Source of the DNA: Sphingomonadaceae bacterium | GTDB taxonomy: Bacteria; Pseudomonadota; Alphaproteobacteria; Sphingomonadales; Sphingomonadaceae | Direction of reading: 5' to 3' | NCBI GenBank assembly: GCA_025056155.1 | Contig: JANWWL010000004.1 | Location: 434,001-498,000 of the forward strand | Length of the DNA stretch: 64,000 nt | In this document: positions 1-8,126 of the stretch, piece by piece | Layout: each line of letters starts with the position of its first letter | Numbering within the stretch: position 1 is the first letter of the stretch | Made by a program: the position numbers and the translations under genes | Notes under the pieces: generated by a model | Told to the model about the DNA's origin: nothing | Seen by the model: only the letters and a program-made list of their open reading frames with translations | The model's database searches: none

Positions 1-211
1 GGGCGGAGCGCCCCTGCGTTCGGTGTTGGCACCCCCGCCGGCCGCGCTGCTCGTGGGCCCCGAGGGCGGTTTCGCCGCTGCCGAGCGAGCCCTCCTGCTG
101 GCGCATCCCGCCGTGCGGCGCGTGTCGCTGGGGCCCCGGTTGCTGCGGGCCGAAACGGCGGCCGTGGCGGGCGTGGCGCTCTGGCAGGCGACTTCAGGCG
201 ATGGCAGTTGA
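1..211 (+). CDS. rsmE: 16S rRNA (uracil-1498-N3)-methyltransferase RsmE, 3' end only
   Basis: Only the last 69 residues are in the window; the start lies upstream. RsmE methylates U1498 of 16S rRNA using SAM. The fragment carries the C-terminal SPOUT-knot signatures of the family: LLVGPEGGF, which forms the SAM-binding loop, and about 25 residues later [12 protein letters not shown], which is nearly invariant in RsmE. The stop at 209-211 overlaps the 3' end of the convergent PEP-CTERM gene by 18 bp. In many alphaproteobacteria rsmE is followed directly by gshA; here the PEP-CTERM gene lies between them. The family call is firm although only the tail is visible. Confidence 0.9.
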   Translation, partial: GGAPLRSVLAPPPAALLVGPEGGFAAAERALLLAHPAVRRVSLGPRLLRAETAAVAGVALWQATSGDGS

Positions 212-1255
212 GCCTCGCCGACGACGGGCCGTGACGCCGACGACGCCGAAACCTGCGATCAGCATGGCCCAGGTCGCGGGCTCGGGAATGGGTGCTGGCG
301 TCCGCGGACCTCGAAGCCCATAACGAAGCCCGCTGGCGGCCGTGAACCGCTCGACGCCCAAGGCGCTGCCGTCAAGCCCGGTGATGCGGAAATCGGTGAG
401 ACGAACGGAGCTTGCCGCGTCGCACAGCGAGCGGGCCGAACGAGGTTCGGATTCGTGCCACACCCGGCTGACCGACGCCCAGCAGCTCGCCGAAATCGAC
501 CAGCCGAACGGCTGGCCCGACTTGAACGGCGCGACAACCGTCCAAGCGTAGCCTTCGAGGGCGAAGGCGTTGGCCACGCCCGTGCGCTGGAAGAACTGGC
601 TCAAGATCACGTTCGTCCACCCGGGGCCCCGCTGGTAGCTACGAAAGTCGTACAAGAGGTTTTCCTGCCCGTCATCGCCCGAGGTCGACGTCTCGAGCTT
701 TAGATTGCCGGTGCCGTACCAAAGGAAGTTCGGAATGAACGTTCGGAACGCGAGGTCGAAGTTCGACGCTGCGAACACGCCCTCAACACCACTCGGCTGG
801 ACCGTGACGGGCGCATCGACGCCGAACGTGAAGACGGCGAGCCCTTCGTCGATGCCCGCCGGAAGCTGGATTTCCAGCCGGTCACGGAACGAGGCATCCG
901 GGTTGGCCCACGCCTCGCCGAACCGCGCGTTGGCTCGCCGGACGTCGGAGCGCACGTGCAGCGAAACCCGACCGGCCGTCTGCCGCACGGCAGCATCCAA
1001 CCGCCATGCTTCGCCTTGGTCCAAGTTTGACGGCGGCCAGAAGAAGTTGCGCTCCCGCGCGCCTTCGAGGGGCAGGGCGAACTCGGCCCCGTCGCGGATG
1101 ACGAAGTCCTGAAACGGACGGTCGAACATAGCCAGCGCCGCGCTCGGATAGACCAGCGCTTCGGCCGGAGCCGCCGCGCCCAGCACGCCCCCCATGAACG
1201 TGACCGCCACGAAACTGCGGCCGCCATGTGGACTGCCGCCATCGAATGCCCCCAT
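194..1255 (-). CDS. PEPxxWA-CTERM sorting-domain protein, function unknown
   Basis: A 353-residue secreted protein. Residues about 15-34 form a hydrophobic signal peptide ending near the APAEA-L junction. The C-terminus holds the full sorting signal: [10 protein letters not shown], a short hydrophobic stretch (IAGFGVVGV) and a basic tail (TARRRRG). In PEP-CTERM systems an exosortase cuts this signal and the protein goes to the cell surface or matrix. The mature part (about residues 35-320) is rich in Phe, Trp and Asn and resembles no enzyme I know. The chosen start leaves a long charged N-region, so a later or alternative start is possible. No exosortase gene is in the window. I found no sigma-54 site upstream, unlike the second PEP-CTERM gene at 21104. 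Confidence 0.8.
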   Translation of the reverse strand: MGAFDGGSPHGGRSFVAVTFMGGVLGAAAPAEALVYPSAALAMFDRPFQDFVIRDGAEFALPLEGARERNFFWPPSNLDQGEAWRLDAAVRQTAGRVSLHVRSDVRRANARFGEAWANPDASFRDRLEIQLPAGIDEGLAVFTFGVDAPVTVQPSGVEGVFAASNFDLAFRTFIPNFLWYGTGNLKLETSTSGDDGQENLLYDFRSYQRGPGWTNVILSQFFQRTGVANAFALEGYAWTVVAPFKSGQPFGWSISASCWASVSRVWHESEPRSARSLCDAASSVRLTDFRITGLDGSALGVERFTAASGLRYGLRGPRTPAPIPEPATWAMLIAGFGVVGVTARRRRGSTAIA

Positions 1256-1404
1256 CGAACGCGATCGCGCCGAACGCGGGTGACCGGCTCCCTCTAGAAA
1301 CTACGAGGGTGGGTGTAGACAGACAGGCAAGGTGACCCTTTCGTGAACGCCCGGTCGGGAGCGCCCGCTGGCCAGCGCGCCAGGCGGCCGCTAGGGCCGG
1401 CCCC

Positions 1405-2778
1405 ATGACGACCAGGACCGAAGCGGAGGGGGATTCGGTCCCCGTCGAGGGCTTCGCCGACCTGGTGGCCTATCTCGAATCGGGAGGAAAGCCCCCCACT
1501 GCCTGGCGAATCGGCACCGAGCACGAGAAGTTCGTCTTCCGGCTGGCCGATCGGCGCGCCCCCACCTGGGAGGAGCCGGGCGGCATTCGCGACCTGCTCT
1601 TGGGCTTCACCCGCTACGGCTGGGAGCCCGTCGAAGAGCGGGGTCGGGTCATCGCCCTGCGCGGTGCGGACGGCGGGATCAGCCTCGAACCCGCGGGCCA
1701 GCTGGAGCTGTCGGGCGCGCTGCGGCGCACGATCCACGAGACCTGTGCGGAGGTCTCCCGCCACTTGGCGCAGTGCCGGGCGCTGGGCGGGGAGCTGGGG
1801 CTGGGGTTCTTGGGGCTGGGTTTTCACCCCACCGCCCGGCGGGACGAGCTGCCGCTGATGCCCAAGGGCCGCTACGCCATCATGCAGCGCTATATGCCGA
1901 AGGTGGGTGCGCTCGGGCTCGACATGATGTTCCGCACCTGCACGACACAGGTGAACCTTGACTTCGCCGACGAAGCCGACATGGTGCGGAAGTTCCGCGT
2001 GGGCTTGGCCCTCCAGCCTCTGGCCACCGCTCTCTTCGCCAACTCCCCCTTCACCGAAGGCCGCCCCAACGGTTTCTTGAGCTATCGCGCTCACGTCTGG
2101 ACCGATACCGATCCCGATCGCACGGGGATGCTTCCCTTCGTGTTCGAAGAGGGCTTCGGCTTCGAACGCTACGCGCTTTGGGCACTCGATGTGCCCATGT
2201 ATTTCGTGTTCCGCGGTGGGCGCTTCGTGGACTGCGCCGGGGCGAGCTTTCGCGATTTCCTGGCGGGGCGCCTGCCCTGCCTTCCGGGCGAACGCCCGAC
2301 GCTGGGCGACTGGAAGGACCACCTGTCGACCCTGTTTCCCGAAGTGCGCCTGAAGACCTTCCTCGAAATGCGCGGTGCCGACGGGGGGCCGGAGCAGCGC
2401 ATCTGTGCGCTACCGGCCTTCTGGGTGGGGCTGCTCTACGACGCGGGGGCCCTCGATGCCGCCTGGGATCTCGTGAAGGGCTGGACGGCGGACGACCGTG
2501 AGCGGTTGCGACGGCAGGCCCCCCGCCTGGGGCTTGCGACCCCCACGCCCGACGGGCGGACGCTGCGCGACCTGGCGCTCGAAGTGCTGTTCATCGCCGA
2601 GGCGGGCCTTGGCCGGCGGGCGGCCCTCGATGCGGGCGGGGCGAGCGAGGCAGGCTTTCTGGCACCCATGTGGGACGTGGCGCAATCGGGTCGCACCTTG
2701 GCGGAGCGCCATCTGGAGGCGTTCCACGGGCGCTGGGGCGGCTCGATCGAGCCCGTGTTCGAGGAAGCCCGCTTCTAG
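1405..2778 (+). CDS. gshA: Glutamate-cysteine ligase, plant/proteobacterial type
   Basis: Joins glutamate and cysteine with ATP, the first step of glutathione synthesis in the cytoplasm. The 457-residue length fits the alphaproteobacterial/plant GCL family rather than the longer E. coli type. Recognisable blocks are GTEHEKF near residue 38, the Gly-rich LGFLGLGFHP near 138, MLPFVFEEGFGFERYA near 240 and the C-terminal AERHLEAF. There is no good Shine-Dalgarno sequence. A TAGGGC hexamer lies 7 bp before the ATG with TGGCCA 17 bp further up, so the mRNA may be leaderless. The stop codon overlaps the end of convergent rlmB by 3 bp. Confidence 0.95.
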   Translation: MTTRTEAEGDSVPVEGFADLVAYLESGGKPPTAWRIGTEHEKFVFRLADRRAPTWEEPGGIRDLLLGFTRYGWEPVEERGRVIALRGADGGISLEPAGQLELSGALRRTIHETCAEVSRHLAQCRALGGELGLGFLGLGFHPTARRDELPLMPKGRYAIMQRYMPKVGALGLDMMFRTCTTQVNLDFADEADMVRKFRVGLALQPLATALFANSPFTEGRPNGFLSYRAHVWTDTDPDRTGMLPFVFEEGFGFERYALWALDVPMYFVFRGGRFVDCAGASFRDFLAGRLPCLPGERPTLGDWKDHLSTLFPEVRLKTFLEMRGADGGPEQRICALPAFWVGLLYDAGALDAAWDLVKGWTADDRERLRRQAPRLGLATPTPDGRTLRDLALEVLFIAEAGLGRRAALDAGGASEAGFLAPMWDVAQSGRTLAERHLEAFHGRWGGSIEPVFEEARF

Positions 2779-3536
2779 CCGGTACGACCGGCGACGGCGT
2801 AGAGTGCGATCCCGGCCGCGACCGACACGTTGAGGCTCTCGGCGCCGGGGGTCAGCGGAATGCGGGCCAGAGCGTCGCAATGGGTGCGCGTGTTGCGCCT
2901 CAACCCCTCGCCCTCTGCACCCAGCACCAGGGCGACGGGGCCGGCCGGCAGGGCGGAGGCCAGGGTCGCGGGCGCCTCGGCGGCCAGCCCCAGCCGCCAG
3001 AAGCCGGCCGCGGCGATGGCATCGAGCGCCCGTGCCAGGTTGACCACCCGCGCCCAGGGCACCCGCTCGAGCGCGCCGGCGGCCGCGCGGGCGAGCGCGC
3101 CGGTCTCGGGCGGGCTGTGGCGGTCCTGGGTAACGAGCCCCACCGCGCCGAAGGCCGCTGCCGACCGCAGGACGGCACCGAGGTTCTGCGGATCCGTCAC
3201 CTGGTCGAGCACGACGAGCGGCCGGGCGGGGTCGGGTGCCACGAGCAGGTCCTCGAGCGTGGCGGGCTCGAGCCGCGCGGCCTCGAGCACCAGGCCCTGG
3301 TGCGGGGCTCCGGGCGGCACCAGGCGAGCGAGCGTTGCGGCTTCCGCCAGCTCGACCCGCAGTCCAGGAGGCGGGGAGAGCGTCCGGGCGGCCTGGGGCG
3401 AGGCCCACAAGCAGTGCACTCGGCGTCGGGGATTGGCCAGGGCGGCCGCGACGGCATGCCGCCCCCACAGCCGCACGCCCTCCTGACGGGCCGCGCCGCC
3501 GACGCGCGCACCGGGACCGCGGGGTGGGAAGGTCAC
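2775..3536 (-). CDS. rlmB: 23S rRNA (guanosine-2251-2'-O)-methyltransferase RlmB, TrmH family
   Basis: A SAM-dependent SPOUT-class 2'-O-methyltransferase of 253 residues. The N-terminal part (GRHAVAAAL near residue 25) is the substrate-binding L30e-like domain. The C-terminal catalytic domain shows the three TrmH motifs: DPQNLGAVLRSA near 115, ALVLGAEGEGLRR near 200 and ESLNVSVAAGIALY near 230. The start is GTG at 3536. The gene begins 5 bp after the 3' end of tRNA-Gly, so tRNA-Tyr, tRNA-Gly and rlmB probably share a transcript. RlmB and other TrmH relatives are hard to separate by eye; the G2251 assignment rests on length and context. Confidence 0.85.
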   Translation of the reverse strand: MTFPPRGPGARVGGAARQEGVRLWGRHAVAAALANPRRRVHCLWASPQAARTLSPPPGLRVELAEAATLARLVPPGAPHQGLVLEAARLEPATLEDLLVAPDPARPLVVLDQVTDPQNLGAVLRSAAAFGAVGLVTQDRHSPPETGALARAAAGALERVPWARVVNLARALDAIAAAGFWRLGLAAEAPATLASALPAGPVALVLGAEGEGLRRNTRTHCDALARIPLTPGAESLNVSVAAGIALYAVAGRTG

Positions 3537-3541
3537 GGTCG

Positions 3542-3615
3542 TGGAGCGGGTAACGGGACTCGAACCCGTATCGACAGCTTGGAAGGCTGCTGCACTACCC
3601 TTGTGCTATACCCGC
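3542..3615 (-). tRNA. tRNA-Gly(UCC)
   Basis: Read on the minus strand, the acceptor stem GCGGGTA pairs with TACCCGC at the 3' end. The anticodon loop CTTCCAA gives anticodon UCC, the T-loop GTTCGAGTC is canonical, and CCA is encoded (plus-strand TGG at 3542-3544). It sits 5 bp upstream of rlmB on the same strand. Confidence 0.97.
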
Positions 3616-3627
3616 CTGAGGCTTGAG

Positions 3628-3656
3628 GGCTTACGCGCCTAAGCCCCCCCCGACAA
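3628..3656 (-). promoter_or_regulatory. Candidate sigma-70 promoter of tRNA-Gly/rlmB
   Basis: Minus-strand TTGTCG (3656-3651), exactly 17 bp spacer, then TAAGCC (3633-3628). Transcription would start about 6 nt before the tRNA. The pattern matches other candidate promoters in this window (TTG..., 17 bp, TA(A/G)...). The -10 is poor by E. coli standards. Confidence 0.4.
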
Positions 3657-3884
3657 GACCCGGCCGGCCATGGGCGACGGCATGCGGGGAGCTGGCCCGG
3701 CCGCGCTGGGATAAATGGCCGGAGGCTGCCGCCTGGATCACCCACAACGGACCTGGGCCGGCCGCGCAGGGAAGGGCCCGCCGAAGGCCGCATCCCCGGG
3801 CGAAGCTGGCGCCCGCCGCCCGGGGCGCCGCGCAAGCCACCACCGCCCCCAAGGTTGCGTGCCGGGCTTGGCGCCCACGGCGGG

Positions 3885-3968
3885 TGGAGGGGGCAGGATT
3901 CGAACCTGCGTAGACGTGACGTCGGCAGATTTACAGTCTGCTGCCTTTGACCGCTCGGCCACCCCTCC
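3885..3968 (-). tRNA. tRNA-Tyr(GUA)
   Basis: Minus-strand tRNA with a long variable arm (class II). Acceptor stem GGAGGGG pairs with CCCCTCC, and the anticodon loop CTGTAAA gives GUA. The T-loop reads GTTCGAATC. The three bases after the discriminator are CCC, so CCA is not encoded, unlike the neighbouring tRNA-Gly and tRNA-Trp. The 269 bp between it and tRNA-Gly contains no gene that I can see. Confidence 0.96.
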
Positions 3969-3996
3969 GGCCCGGCCGCGGCCGGCGACGAGCGCG

Positions 3997-4025
3997 CGTT
4001 GCCGGAAGCGGGCCTGGGCTGTCAA
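3997..4025 (-). promoter_or_regulatory. Possible promoter of tRNA-Tyr
   Basis: A perfect TTGACA lies at 4025-4020 on the minus strand. At 17 bp the -10 would be GCAACG (4002-3997), which is weak. The site is 28 bp upstream of the mature tRNA-Tyr 5' end. Only the -35 element is convincing. Confidence 0.3.
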
Positions 4026-4044
4026 CGCTTGGGGGGGCCGGCGC

Positions 4045-4073
4045 TTGCGAAGGCCCGCCCCCTCGGCTAACGA
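4045..4073 (+). promoter_or_regulatory. Candidate sigma-70 promoter of tRNA-Trp-secE-nusG
   Basis: TTGCGA at 4045-4050, a 17-bp spacer and TAACGA at 4068-4073. The predicted start (about 4080) is some 16 nt before tRNA-Trp. The -10 resembles those proposed for carA and rplJ in this window. Confidence 0.45.
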
Positions 4074-4095
4074 ACGCCATCCCGCGCTTCCCGAC

Positions 4096-4171
4096 AGGAG
4101 TGTAGCTCAGTCGGTAGAGCATCGGTCTCCAAAACCGAGGGCCGGGGGTTCGAGTCCCTCCACTCCTGCCA
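4096..4171 (+). tRNA. tRNA-Trp(CCA)
   Basis: Acceptor stem AGGAGTG pairs with CACTCCT, the discriminator is G and CCA is encoded at 4169-4171. The anticodon loop CTCCAAA gives anticodon CCA, and the T-loop is GTTCGAGTC. It is followed by secE, the usual alphaproteobacterial order, so the tRNA is probably cut from a transcript that continues into secE and nusG. Confidence 0.97.
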
Positions 4172-4241
4172 GGGCGCGCCCGGCCGGGAGCGCGGCATGG
4201 GGACTTCGCAGGCCCCGGGATCCGGGCAGTCGAGGCAGGAC

Positions 4242-4466
4242 ATGGCGGAGGACAACGCGAGACCCGCGAAGCCCCGGGTGAGCCCGGGCGAATTCGTGCG
4301 CCAGGTGCGTAGCGAGGCGGCGAAGGTCGTCTGGCCCACGGGGCGGGAAGTGTTCCAGACCACCGTGCTCGTCCTCGTCATGACGGGTCTTCTCGCCCTG
4401 TTCTTCCTGGGCGTGGACCAGGTGCTGGGCCGGGTGGTGAAGTTCCTGTTGGATCTGGGGAGCTGA
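4242..4466 (+). CDS. secE: Preprotein translocase subunit SecE
   Basis: Small inner-membrane subunit that clamps the SecY channel. The 74 residues include the cytoplasmic amphipathic helix with the family signature FVRQVRSEAAKVVWPTGRE (residues about 19-37) and one transmembrane helix, VLVLVMTGLLALFFLGVDQV (about 43-62). I chose the ATG at 4242 because AGGCAGGA precedes it and the length fits one-helix SecE. An upstream in-frame ATG at 4197 would add 15 residues that do not look conserved. nusG starts 5 bp after the stop, so the two are co-transcribed. Confidence 0.93.
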   Translation: MAEDNARPAKPRVSPGEFVRQVRSEAAKVVWPTGREVFQTTVLVLVMTGLLALFFLGVDQVLGRVVKFLLDLGS

Positions 4467-4470
4467 GGGC

Positions 4471-5010
4471 ATGGCCCGCTGGTACATCATCCACGCCTAT
4501 TCCGGGTTCGAGAACAAGGTGCGCGACGCGATCCGGGCCGAAGCCCACCGCCTGGGGCTCGACGCCTTCGTCGAGGCCGTCGAGGTGCCGACCGAAAAGG
4601 TGACGGAAGTGCGCCGCGGCAAGAAGGTTCAGACCGACCGGAAATTCTTCCCCGGCTACGTGCTGGCCAAGCTCGAGATGAACGACCAAGTCTACCACCT
4701 GGTGCGCAACACGCCAAAGGTGACAGGGTTCCTGGGCACCCGGGGGAAGCCGCAGCCGATCTCGGATGCCGAAGCGGCCCGGATCCTGTCCACCAAGCCG
4801 GATCCCGCCACCCAGCCCACGCGCGTGCGCCGCAAGGTGAACTTCGAGATCGGCGACCAGGTGAAGGTGCTGGACGGCCCGTTCGCAAGCTTCACGGGCC
4901 TTGTCGAGGAGATCGACTTCGAGAAGGGTCGGGTGAAGGTGTCGGTTTCCATCTTCGGCCGTGCTACCCCCGTCGAGCTCGACTTTGACCAGGTGGAGAA
5001 GACGAAGTAG
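4471..5010 (+). CDS. nusG: Transcription termination/antitermination protein NusG
   Basis: NusG binds RNA polymerase clamp residues, suppresses pausing and links polymerase to Rho or the ribosome. The 179-residue protein starts with the NGN-domain signature WYIIHAYSGFENKV. It continues with FFPGYVLAKLEMN and TPKVTGFLG, and ends with a KOW domain (IGDQVKVLDGPFASFTG, about residues 125-141). Length and spacing are standard. The preceding secE and the following rplK are the expected neighbours, with a strong hairpin between nusG and rplK. Confidence 0.98.
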   Translation: MARWYIIHAYSGFENKVRDAIRAEAHRLGLDAFVEAVEVPTEKVTEVRRGKKVQTDRKFFPGYVLAKLEMNDQVYHLVRNTPKVTGFLGTRGKPQPISDAEAARILSTKPDPATQPTRVRRKVNFEIGDQVKVLDGPFASFTGLVEEIDFEKGRVKVSVSIFGRATPVELDFDQVEKTK

Positions 5011-5019
5011 GGACCGGCC

Positions 5020-5050
5020 GCCCCGCGCCGCCCGCGATCGGGCGCGGGGC
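5020..5050 (+). terminator. Perfect 10-bp hairpin between nusG and rplK
   Basis: GCCCCGCGCC at 5020-5029 pairs perfectly with GGCGCGGGGC at 5041-5050 around an 11-base loop, starting 10 bp after the nusG stop. No T-run follows, so it could be a weak terminator, an attenuator or an RNA-processing structure ahead of rplKA. I see no clear promoter between it and rplK. Confidence 0.45.
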
Positions 5051-5147
5051 GCTTCCGTGGGAGGCCCGGCAGGGCCGTTCGCACCACACGATCGCCTGAG
5101 CGGCGGGCCGCCACGCCAGTGACCGGCCCGGGAGTGAGGAGGGCCCG

Positions 5148-5579
5148 ATGGCCAAGAAGATCACGGGTTACGTCAAGCTGCAGATCCCGGCCGGGTCGGC
5201 CACGCCCAGCCCGCCCATCGGGCCGGCGCTGGGCCAGCGGCAAGTCAACATCATGGAGTTCTGCAAGGCCTTCAACGCGGCGACCCAGGGGCTCGAAAAG
5301 GGGATGCCCGTCCCCACCGTCATCACGATCTACGCCGACCGCAGCTTCACCTTCGTCACCAAGACCCCGCCCGCGACCTGGTATCTGAAGCGCGCGGCCG
5401 GCATCCAGTCGGGGGCGAAGACTCCGGGGCGGACGAAGGTGGGGCGGGTGACCCGGGCCCAGATCCGCGAGATCGCCGAAGCCAAGATGAAGGACTTGAA
5501 CGCGCTCGACCTGGAAGCGGCGATGCGCACCATCGAGGGTTCCGCCCGGTCGATGGGGCTCGAGGTGGTGGAGGGTTGA
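5148..5579 (+). CDS. rplK: 50S ribosomal protein L11
   Basis: L11 binds the GTPase-associated centre of 23S rRNA. The 143-residue protein has the N-terminal Pro-rich switch region ([22 protein letters not shown], split by family convention near residue 20) and the C-terminal rRNA-binding domain with [20 protein letters not shown] near residue 100. The ATG at 5148 follows a GTGAGGAGGG ribosome-binding site. rplA begins 3 bp after the stop, so translation of the two is probably coupled. Confidence 0.98.
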   Translation: MAKKITGYVKLQIPAGSATPSPPIGPALGQRQVNIMEFCKAFNAATQGLEKGMPVPTVITIYADRSFTFVTKTPPATWYLKRAAGIQSGAKTPGRTKVGRVTRAQIREIAEAKMKDLNALDLEAAMRTIEGSARSMGLEVVEG

Positions 5580-5581
5580 CC

Positions 5582-6277
5582 ATGGCACGCGCATCGAAGC
5601 GGCAGAAGGCGCTGGCCGAGACCGTGGATCGCCAGCGGCTCTATCCGGTGGACGAAGCGATCGCGCTCGTGAAGCGCAACGCGACCGCCCGGTTCGACGA
5701 GACCATCGAGGTGGCCGTGAACTTGGGCGTGGATCCTCGCCACGCCGACCAGATGGTGCGGGGCGTGGTGACCCTGCCGCGGGGCACCGGCAAGACGGTG
5801 CGGGTTGCGGTGTTCGCCCGGGGCCCCAAGGCCGAGGAAGCGCGGGCGGCGGGCGCCGACCGGGTGGGGGCCGAGGATCTGGCCGAGCGGGTGCAGGCGG
5901 GCGACATCGACTTCGACCGCTGCATCGCCACCCCCGACATGATGGGCCTGGTGGGCCGGCTGGGGAAGATCCTGGGGCCTAAGGGCCTGATGCCGAATCC
6001 CAAGCTCGGCACCGTCACCCTGAACGTCGCCGAGGCGGTCAAGGCCGCCAAGGGCGGGCAGATCGAGTTCCGGGTCGAGAAGGCGGGCATCGTCCACGGC
6101 CGGCTCGGCAAGGCGAGCTTTCCGGACGAGGCGCTGCGCGAGAACCTCGTCGCGTTCCTCGACGCCCTCATCAAGGCCAAGCCTTCGGGCGCCAAGGGCC
6201 GTTACGTGCAGAAGGTGGCGCTGTCCTCGACGATGGGGAAGGGCGTCAAGGTCGACCCGGCATCGCTCGGCGCTTGA
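5582..6277 (+). CDS. rplA: 50S ribosomal protein L1
   Basis: L1 forms the mobile stalk near the E site and in many bacteria represses its own rplKA mRNA. The 231 residues include [24 protein letters not shown] at the start, [21 protein letters not shown] near residue 120 and the C-terminal GKASF and [10 protein letters not shown] place the start at the ATG at 5582. A TTG at 5576 in the same frame would overlap the rplK stop and add two residues. Confidence 0.98.
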   Translation: MARASKRQKALAETVDRQRLYPVDEAIALVKRNATARFDETIEVAVNLGVDPRHADQMVRGVVTLPRGTGKTVRVAVFARGPKAEEARAAGADRVGAEDLAERVQAGDIDFDRCIATPDMMGLVGRLGKILGPKGLMPNPKLGTVTLNVAEAVKAAKGGQIEFRVEKAGIVHGRLGKASFPDEALRENLVAFLDALIKAKPSGAKGRYVQKVALSSTMGKGVKVDPASLGA

Positions 6278-6577
6278 GGCTCCTTCGCCCCATGTCGAGG
6301 GCGGGCCGGGGTGGGCCGGCGGTCGGGGCCCTGCGGATTGGCGCGGGAGCGCCAGGGCGCCCTGGAGGGCGGTCGCCTACGAGCTTTGGCGCCGGACGGA
6401 GCGGTGCGGCCCAGCCGTCCTGCGGCAGACGGCGAAGGGGGCGGACCGGGGGCCTCGGAGCGTCAGCGACGGCGCGGGGGCGCTGGCACTTCGCCCCCGG
6501 AACCGACGTCGGGGGTTGAGGGCAAGCGGTAGGATCGGCGAGGGCCGACCGCCGGCCGGTCCGGGACCTTGCCCGGC

Positions 6578-6606
6578 TTGACTTCCCACCGCCCCCCCTC
6601 TAGCGG
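6578..6606 (+). promoter_or_regulatory. Candidate sigma-70 promoter for rplJL
   Basis: TTGACT (6578-6583), exactly 17 bp, TAGCGG (6601-6606). This -10 is identical to that of the candidate rpoB promoter at 7981. The predicted start near 6613 places the L10 leader structure inside the transcript. The 300 bp between rplA and this site (6278-6577) contains no gene that I can support. Confidence 0.5.
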
Positions 6607-6640
6607 CGTGGCATGGCCGGCGGTCTGGCAGACGCCGGCA

Positions 6641-6698
6641 CCGTCCGAGACCGCAGGTGCCGGCTAGCGGCTTAATCCGTCTGGCCTGTGGGAGACGG
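6641..6698 (+). ncRNA. L10-type ribosomal protein leader
   Basis: A stem CCGTC/GACGG (6641-6645 with 6694-6698) is followed by an asymmetric internal loop (CGAGAC on one side, GGA on the other). A second stem CGCAGG/CCTGTG (6652-6657 with 6685-6690) encloses a loop containing CTTAAT. This layout, a kink-turn-like internal loop ahead of rplJ, matches the autoregulatory L10 leader, to which L10 with L12 binds to repress rplJL. It lies about 165 nt before the rplJ start. The match is from memory of the family and was not computed. Confidence 0.6.
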
Positions 6699-6863
6699 GA
6701 TTCCACCCTGCGCTCGTGCAGGGGCGCGCTCCGCCCATGGCGTGGGCGAACGGTTTCCCTTTTCGGGCGGGCGATGGGCGGCCTGGGCGCAAGGCCGGCT
6801 GCGGAGGTGTCGCAGCCTGCGCGCGCTCTGGGGTGCTGTGCTGTCCGGGAATGGAAAGTGGGG

Positions 6864-7379
6864 ATGGATCGCAACCAGAAGCGCGAGCTCGTCCGGCAGC
6901 TCGCCCAGACCTTCGCGGAAACGCAGGTCGTCATCATCACCCGCAACCACGGGCTCACCGTCGCCCAGGCGTCCGACCTGCGCAACCGCATGCGGGGCGT
7001 CGGGGCGCGCTTCAAGGTGACGAAGAACCGGCTGGCCCGGATCGCGCTCGACGGCACGCCGTTCCAGGACATCGCCCCGCTGTTGACCGGGCCGGTCGCC
7101 CTGGCGACGGCGTCGGATCCCGTGGCCGCCGCGAAGGTGGCGGTGGAGTTCGCCAAGACCCACGAGAAGTTCGAGATCGTGGGCGGCGCCATGCCGGGGA
7201 CCCTGCTGGACGCCGGCGGGGTGAAGGCCCTGGCCGAACTGCCCTCGCTCGAGGAACTGCGCGGCAAGCTCGTGGGGCTCTTGCAGGCGCCGGCCGCCAA
7301 GCTCGCGCAGCTCATGACGGCACCGGCCGCGAAACTCGCCCGGGTGTTCGCGGCCTTCGGCGATCGCCAGGCGGACTGA
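6864..7379 (+). CDS. rplJ: 50S ribosomal protein L10
   Basis: L10 anchors the L12 dimers on the ribosomal stalk. The 171-residue protein begins [10 protein letters not shown], the usual L10 start. It continues with [22 protein letters not shown] and [12 protein letters not shown], and ends with a C-terminal helix rich in Ala and Leu that binds L12. The reading frame stays open far upstream, but sequence before 6864 does not resemble L10, and an in-frame GTG two codons earlier is less likely. Expression is probably controlled through the leader at 6641. Confidence 0.97.
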   Translation: MDRNQKRELVRQLAQTFAETQVVIITRNHGLTVAQASDLRNRMRGVGARFKVTKNRLARIALDGTPFQDIAPLLTGPVALATASDPVAAAKVAVEFAKTHEKFEIVGGAMPGTLLDAGGVKALAELPSLEELRGKLVGLLQAPAAKLAQLMTAPAAKLARVFAAFGDRQAD

Positions 7380-7407
7380 TCGCACGCAGCAAGGAAGGAC
7401 CATCATC

Positions 7408-7794
7408 ATGGCGGACATCGCAAGACTCGTGGAGGAGTTGTCGCAGCTGACGGTGCTCGAGGCCGCGGAGCTGGCCAAGGCGCTGGAGGAGAAATGGGGC
7501 GTGTCGGCCGCCGCCGCGGTGGCCGTGGCCGCGGTGCCGGGGGCGGGCGCTGGCGCAGCCGCCGCCGCGCCGGTCGAGGAGAAGACCGAGTTCGACGTGA
7601 TCCTGACCGGCGACGGCGGGAAGAAGATCAACGTCATCAAGGAGGTGCGGGCCATCACCGGGCTCGGCCTGACGGAAGCCAAGACGCTTGTGGAATCGGC
7701 GCCCAAGCCGGTGAAGGAGGGCATCTCCAAGGCCGAGGCCGAGAAGATCAAGGCCCAGCTCGAGGCGGCGGGCGCCACGGTTGAAATCCGCTGA
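7408..7794 (+). CDS. rplL: 50S ribosomal protein L7/L12
   Basis: Stalk protein that recruits translational GTPases. The 128 residues show the N-terminal dimerisation domain ([26 protein letters not shown], about residues 5-30), an Ala-Gly-Val hinge (about 31-55) and the C-terminal factor-binding domain with [20 protein letters not shown] near 74. An AAGGAAGGACC ribosome-binding site sits 7 bases before the ATG. It lies 28 bp after rplJ and shares its promoter. Confidence 0.98.
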   Translation: MADIARLVEELSQLTVLEAAELAKALEEKWGVSAAAAVAVAAVPGAGAGAAAAAPVEEKTEFDVILTGDGGKKINVIKEVRAITGLGLTEAKTLVESAPKPVKEGISKAEAEKIKAQLEAAGATVEIR

Positions 7795-7825
7795 CCCCTA
7801 AGGCGTCTTGGGCGGCGTCGGCCTT

Positions 7826-7845
7826 GGCCCGCGGATCGGCGGGCC
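7826..7845 (+). terminator. Hairpin between rplL and rpoB, possible attenuator
   Basis: GGCCCGC (7826-7832) pairs with GCGGGCC (7839-7845) around GGATCG. It lies 32 bp after the rplL stop and has no T-run. Its place matches the partial terminator that sets the ratio of L12 to RNA polymerase in other bacteria; that role here is inferred. The rest of the 332-bp gap holds a promoter (7958) and no gene. Confidence 0.4.
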
Positions 7846-7957
7846 GGTGCTGGTATGGCGCGGCCTGGACGGCGACCGGCGGGCGGTCTTCATCGTTTGT
7901 GCGCCGAGCCGCGGCGGGTGGAGGGGAACGGTCGCCCGAGCCCTGATCCGGCCCCTG

Positions 7958-7986
7958 TTGACAGTCGCGCGTCGGACGCCTAGCGG
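7958..7986 (+). promoter_or_regulatory. Candidate sigma-70 promoter for rpoBC
   Basis: A consensus TTGACA (7958-7963), 17 bp, then TAGCGG (7981-7986). The mRNA would start near 7993 and have a leader of about 135 nt before rpoB. It shares spacing and the -10 hexamer with the rplJ promoter. Confidence 0.55.
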
Positions 7987-8126
7987 CCCCGTGTCTGCGC
8001 CATCCGGGACAGGCCGCGGCCTGAGCGCCCGCGCGGCCAACGCAGGGGGTGGTTCGCGGCGAGAGCCTCTGAGCGAGAGCTCACAGGCCCGGGCGCCCAT
8101 CGCGAACCGGAGGCAGCGTCCGACCC

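Noticed and set aside
1256-1404. Sigma-54 promoter for the first PEP-CTERM gene
   Set aside because: A GGG...TTGCC stretch is present on the minus strand, but GG and GC are 9-10 bp apart instead of 12.
3715-4281. 188-codon open frame across tRNA-Tyr and tRNA-Trp
   Set aside because: It spans two clear tRNA genes and has no homology.
6311-6532. Small gene in the rplA-rplJ gap
   Set aside because: Low-complexity Gly/Arg-rich translation without a start signal; the gap is better read as promoter plus leader.
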